This document shows positions 31,414-33,603 of a stretch of DNA of 33,603 nucleotides, piece after piece. Positions within the stretch are counted from its first letter, which is position 1; every line of letters starts with the position of its first letter. The stretch comes from Candidatus Moraniibacteriota bacterium (GTDB lineage: Bacteria > Patescibacteriota > Minisyncoccia > Moranbacterales > UBA1568), in the NCBI GenBank assembly GCA_013334245.1, contig JAAXXZ010000013.1, positions 1 through 33,603 of the forward strand. Reading direction: 5' to 3'. A program made the position numbers and the translations under genes. The notes under the pieces are model-generated. The model saw only the letters and a list, made by a program, of their open reading frames with translations, had not been told where the DNA came from and did not search any database.

Positions 31414-31439
31414 AAGTCGAAAGCGAAAAGTCGAAAGTC
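31414..31439. repeat. word array before the ABC ATPase gene
   Basis: On the minus strand GACTTTCGACTTTTCGCTTT then CGACTT occurs 14 nt before the start codon, built from a CGACTTT/TTTCG word of 7-8 bp. Confidence 0.6.
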
Positions 31440-31501
31440 CAATACTTGGTCCGTGGTCAAGTCTTCGGTTATACGGGGTCGCTTCTGAGCTTTACGCCCC
31501 T

Positions 31502-31510
31502 ATTGTAGCA
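31502..31510 (-). promoter_or_regulatory. extended -10 element before the ABC/small-protein operon
   Basis: The minus strand reads TGCTACAAT, an extended -10 box with 5 of 6 consensus bases. No good -35 box is seen. It lies between two 7-bp inverted arms (CGGGGTC/GACCCCG at 31474-31480 and 31529-31535), which may be chance. The leader to the ATPase start would be about 95 nt. Confidence 0.5.
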
Positions 31511-31553
31511 CACCAAACCCGATCCTCTGACCCCGCAAAAAACAAAGACTTTC

Positions 31554-32297
31554 CTAAAATTCCAGCAGGAGTGGCAAATGGTCTGAGTACGGGGTATCGA
31601 CTACCGTCGCGGTCTTCACAGCCATGTCCGGAGAGACAAAACCATAGTCGAGCCGATAAACGAGCCCGGCAACTTCGAACCCATTATACGAGAATGGTTT
31701 GGTCGCCCACGTCTTGTGAAAAAAATCCGGCCCGGCATGCCGGAGTATCCCGGAAATGCCGGTTACGATATCCGATTCGGGTGGCACGTTGAGGTCGCCC
31801 GTAAAGATGAAGCGTTCCGTCCGGTCCCGAAGGATTTCCATCAGCCGTTCGGCCTCGGCCTCCTTCGCCGCATTCGGGACGAACCGGTCGGTATACGACA
31901 TATGTGTCGTACCGACGGTCAGCCTCTTCCCGTCGACATCAAGAACGACTTCGACGTAGACTCTTCCCTCCTTCGAATAATCCAGTGCCTCCCCGTCCGG
32001 TTCCTGCGGGTCCTGAATACAGTGGTGGTGTGAATCCAGGATCGGGTAGCGACTGAAAATCCCGTTGCCGAATTCCTGCCGTCGACCGTCCGAAATCTCG
32101 TCCTGCGCCGATTTGAAAAAATACCCGAACCCGAGACCCTCGGCGATATACCGCGGCCGGTCGGATTTCGGGTCGCCCGGTGAACGATCCGCCACGAGTT
32201 CCTGCAGGCAGACGATATCCGGATCGATCCCCCTGATCGTCTTCAGGATATTCGAGATATCTTCCCTATGCCAGACATTCCATTGCAGCACTTTCAT
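31554..32297 (-). CDS. endonuclease/exonuclease/phosphatase family protein
   Basis: This 247-residue metal-dependent hydrolase has all the conserved blocks: QWNVWH (5-10), CLQELV (about 30-35, metal-binding Glu), GTTHMSYTD (about 129-137), FTGDLNVPPES (about 164-174, Asp and Asn), YRLDYGFV (about 217-224) and SDHLPLLLEF (238-247, catalytic Asp-His). There is no signal peptide, so it is probably cytoplasmic. Substrates of the family range from DNA to phosphoinositides and sphingolipids; none can be chosen here. It lies 64 bp after the nucleotidyltransferase-like gene. Confidence 0.92.
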   Translation of the reverse strand: MKVLQWNVWHREDISNILKTIRGIDPDIVCLQELVADRSPGDPKSDRPRYIAEGLGFGYFFKSAQDEISDGRRQEFGNGIFSRYPILDSHHHCIQDPQEPDGEALDYSKEGRVYVEVVLDVDGKRLTVGTTHMSYTDRFVPNAAKEAEAERLMEILRDRTERFIFTGDLNVPPESDIVTGISGILRHAGPDFFHKTWATKPFSYNGFEVAGLVYRLDYGFVSPDMAVKTATVVDTPYSDHLPLLLEF

Positions 32298-32361
32298 AAC
32301 GTTTCAGTGAAAAACGAACGCCTGACACGACTCCCCGACTCCACGCCAGACAACCGTTTCA

Positions 32362-32880
32362 TCATATCCGATGACGTTCCACGTATCCTTTCAGGAATTC
32401 CCGGTCGAATTCCTGATGCTCGCCCGAGAGGTGCTCCTTGTATTCGAGCAGCACCCGCGGATGCATGAGCGTCACGGTCACGCCCTCTGCCTCCTTCCGC
32501 ACGTCGGGCCACTTCCCGTAGATTTCCTTGTTTTTGATCCACATCGAATCGTCCTTGTCCCGCATGAGGAGCGTATCGACATCGGTCAGGTCGATATCCT
32601 GCCCGTGATATGAGAGCGACAGCGTCTCACAGTCCCACTTCTCATTCAAATAATGCTTCGGCCCCGCGACGATGTGTTCACGCACGAGCGGAACGATGAC
32701 CGGGAAATATTTCCCCGAAAGCGAGATGTCGATATCCTTCACCGGCCGCCCGGACCCGTACAGGTGCGCCGCCAACCCGCCCCCGATCCGGTACGGGATT
32801 CCGTTTTCATCCAGGATCCCGACGATCCACTTCAGCGCTTCGACGAGTTTTGGAGACCCGTTAAATAATCTTATAGCCAT
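32362..32880 (-). CDS. nucleotidyltransferase-fold protein
   Basis: This 172-residue protein has the pattern of minimal nucleotidyltransferases: RIGGGLAAHLYGSGRPVKDIDISL (about 31-54), with the Gly pair, the Arg and a D49-x-D51 metal site, and a later acidic GQDIDLTD (about 93-100) that can supply the third carboxylate. Relatives include aminoglycoside adenylyltransferase-like and AbiEii-like proteins. The C-terminal HPRVLLEYKEHLSGEHQEFDREF helix is typical of uncharacterised small members. The target is unknown. Its ATG shares one base with the stop of the upstream truncated gene (TAATG). The first few codons already lie in the AT-rich segment. Confidence 0.75.
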   Translation of the reverse strand: MAIRLFNGSPKLVEALKWIVGILDENGIPYRIGGGLAAHLYGSGRPVKDIDISLSGKYFPVIVPLVREHIVAGPKHYLNEKWDCETLSLSYHGQDIDLTDVDTLLMRDKDDSMWIKNKEIYGKWPDVRKEAEGVTVTLMHPRVLLEYKEHLSGEHQEFDREFLKGYVERHRI

Positions 32881-33479
32881 TATGAATTTCCTAAATTCGA
32901 CTTGTTATTAATCTCAGATAGAAAACTTTTTGCCAACATCACCAGATATTCCTGAGCTTTTCCGTTTGTTTGACTGAGATATTGATCAAATAGGCTTTTA
33001 GCTTTTAATATATCGCCTCGTTTTTTATAGGCTAAGTATCCAATCCAAAAATACAGCTGGGTCTTTTCTGGTTCTTTTTTAAGAAGGTCTCTATTAAATA
33101 CTTCAACCTCATCTAATGTGCTATCCTCTCTTTCATATCTTTGATTATTTATCTTCCGACACATCGCATATGCATCTTTATACTCTCCATTCCAAAACTT
33201 TAGAAAAGCCCAATTATACCGCCACTCAAGCTGTCCCTTGATTGACAATCGTTTTGCTTGCTTTATGGCTGAAAATGAAGCCTCTACGTTAGAATTATAC
33301 AGGAATTCATAAACAGATTTAGTTAATGAAACAGGATAGCTTCTTGGGTTGTTCTGTTCTGCAATTCTTAAGTAGTTCAGTGCCTCATTTTTATTGTTAT
33401 TTATACAGTGAATGCGTGAAATCAAGTATGCTTCGTTTGAAATAATAAGAGGAAGTTTTTTCTCAATCGCTTTTAGCTT
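32880..33479 (-). CDS. TPR-like helical protein, 5'-truncated by the IS
   Basis: The frame is open from the IS junction at 33480 to TAA 32880-32882, giving 199 residues without a proper start codon (a TTG at 33425 would give 181). The product is all-helical, with pairs of helices spaced like tetratricopeptide repeats (NEALNYLRIAEQNNPRSYPVS; AKSLFDQYLSQTNGKAQEYL). It is clearly more AT-rich than the rest of the window and uses codons such as AAA, AAT and TTA. So it was probably acquired separately, and its beginning was lost when the IS30-type element inserted. Probably a protein-interaction domain; the original function is unknown. Confidence 0.65.
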   Translation of the reverse strand, partial: KLKAIEKKLPLIISNEAYLISRIHCINNNKNEALNYLRIAEQNNPRSYPVSLTKSVYEFLYNSNVEASFSAIKQAKRLSIKGQLEWRYNWAFLKFWNGEYKDAYAMCRKINNQRYEREDSTLDEVEVFNRDLLKKEPEKTQLYFWIGYLAYKKRGDILKAKSLFDQYLSQTNGKAQEYLVMLAKSFLSEINNKSNLGNS

Positions 33480-33603
33480 CTTACTTCCTAAAATCTAACG
33501 CAACGAATTGATTTAAGGCCTCTTGTGGCGTTGCGAATTTCAAGACTTTTCTCGGTCTTCCGTTCAGGGAACGCTGCGCCCGTTTCAACGCTCTTGTGGA
33601 GAC
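33480..33603 (-). repeat. terminal inverted repeat of the window, right copy (IS end)
   Basis: Exact reverse complement of 2-125. Identity ends one base beyond the transposase stop codon, next to the truncated TPR-like gene. Confidence 0.9.
33481..33603 (-). CDS. IS30-family transposase, C-terminal fragment (right edge)
   Basis: Same 40 residues as the left-edge copy, with the LNGRPRK block and stop TAA at 33481-33483, reading inward. Cut by the window edge. Confidence 0.75.
   Translation of the reverse strand, partial: VSTRALKRAQRSLNGRPRKVLKFATPQEALNQFVALDFRK

Noticed and set aside
1-33603. CRISPR arrays, tRNA or rRNA genes
   Set aside because: No evenly spaced direct repeats with unique spacers, and no cloverleaf or rRNA-like stretch noticed on reading.

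Overview
Overall character. This looks like chromosomal sequence from a Patescibacteria (Candidate Phyla Radiation) bacterium with fairly high GC. That is an inference from gene content: a membrane-anchored Clp ATPase, an archaeal-type UMP kinase, a short prolyl-tRNA synthetase, a TrbC/VirB2-like pilin fused to a lysozyme-like domain, EF-hand/thrombospondin-type calcium repeats, MacB-type ABC permeases and many cell-surface glycosyltransferases. TGA works as a normal stop, so this is not a Gracilibacteria-type code. Genes are tightly packed, with many 4-nt ATGA overlaps. I saw no tRNA, rRNA or CRISPR.

Ends. The first 125 and last 124 bases are the same sequence in opposite orientation. Each encodes the last 40 residues of an IS30-family transposase pointing inward, so the window is bounded by two copies of one insertion sequence. 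The AT-rich gene beside the right copy is cut at its 5' end.

Left part (205-8416, minus strand). Two unknown genes (257-883 and 1106-1738) sit in tandem. Each has its own TTGACT-N17-TATGGT promoter, a similar leader and a similar hairpin terminator, so they look like an old duplication of a complete transcription unit. Next comes an envelope cluster: a polysaccharide-export ABC permease, a surface protein, the pilin-lysozyme fusion, a UDP-glucuronate 4-epimerase and two GT4 glycosyltransferases. A four-helix-bundle gene with flanking inverted repeats sits between the two glycosyltransferases.

Middle (8487-21405). A membrane Clp ATPase with a degenerate first ATPase site diverges from a plus-strand run: GT-C glycosyltransferase, anchored repeat protein, small membrane protein, Nudix hydrolase and EamA transporter. 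Convergent to these are a GT4 enzyme, UMP kinase and proS. After them come an HtrA-like protein that has lost all three catalytic residues and a membrane protein linked to clpB by a 54-codon reading frame.

Stress and envelope redox (21402-31400, minus strand). clpB is preceded by a CIRCE operator. Upstream lies a run of genes: ABC ATPase, MacB-type permease, four or five very small membrane-anchored proteins (three with related Ser/Thr/Lys-rich tails, one frameshifted), an acidic calcium-repeat protein, an ApbE flavin transferase, a thrombospondin-repeat/ferric-reductase-like haem protein, and a second MacB-type permease. Together these suggest an envelope complex combining transport with haem and flavin redox chemistry. 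It is my best candidate for an undescribed system.

Right part (31554-33603). An endonuclease/exonuclease/phosphatase-family enzyme, a nucleotidyltransferase-fold protein and the truncated AT-rich gene.

Scattered through the gaps, usually just before a start codon or just after a stop, are short tandem arrays of 7-14-bp words. The words differ from place to place.
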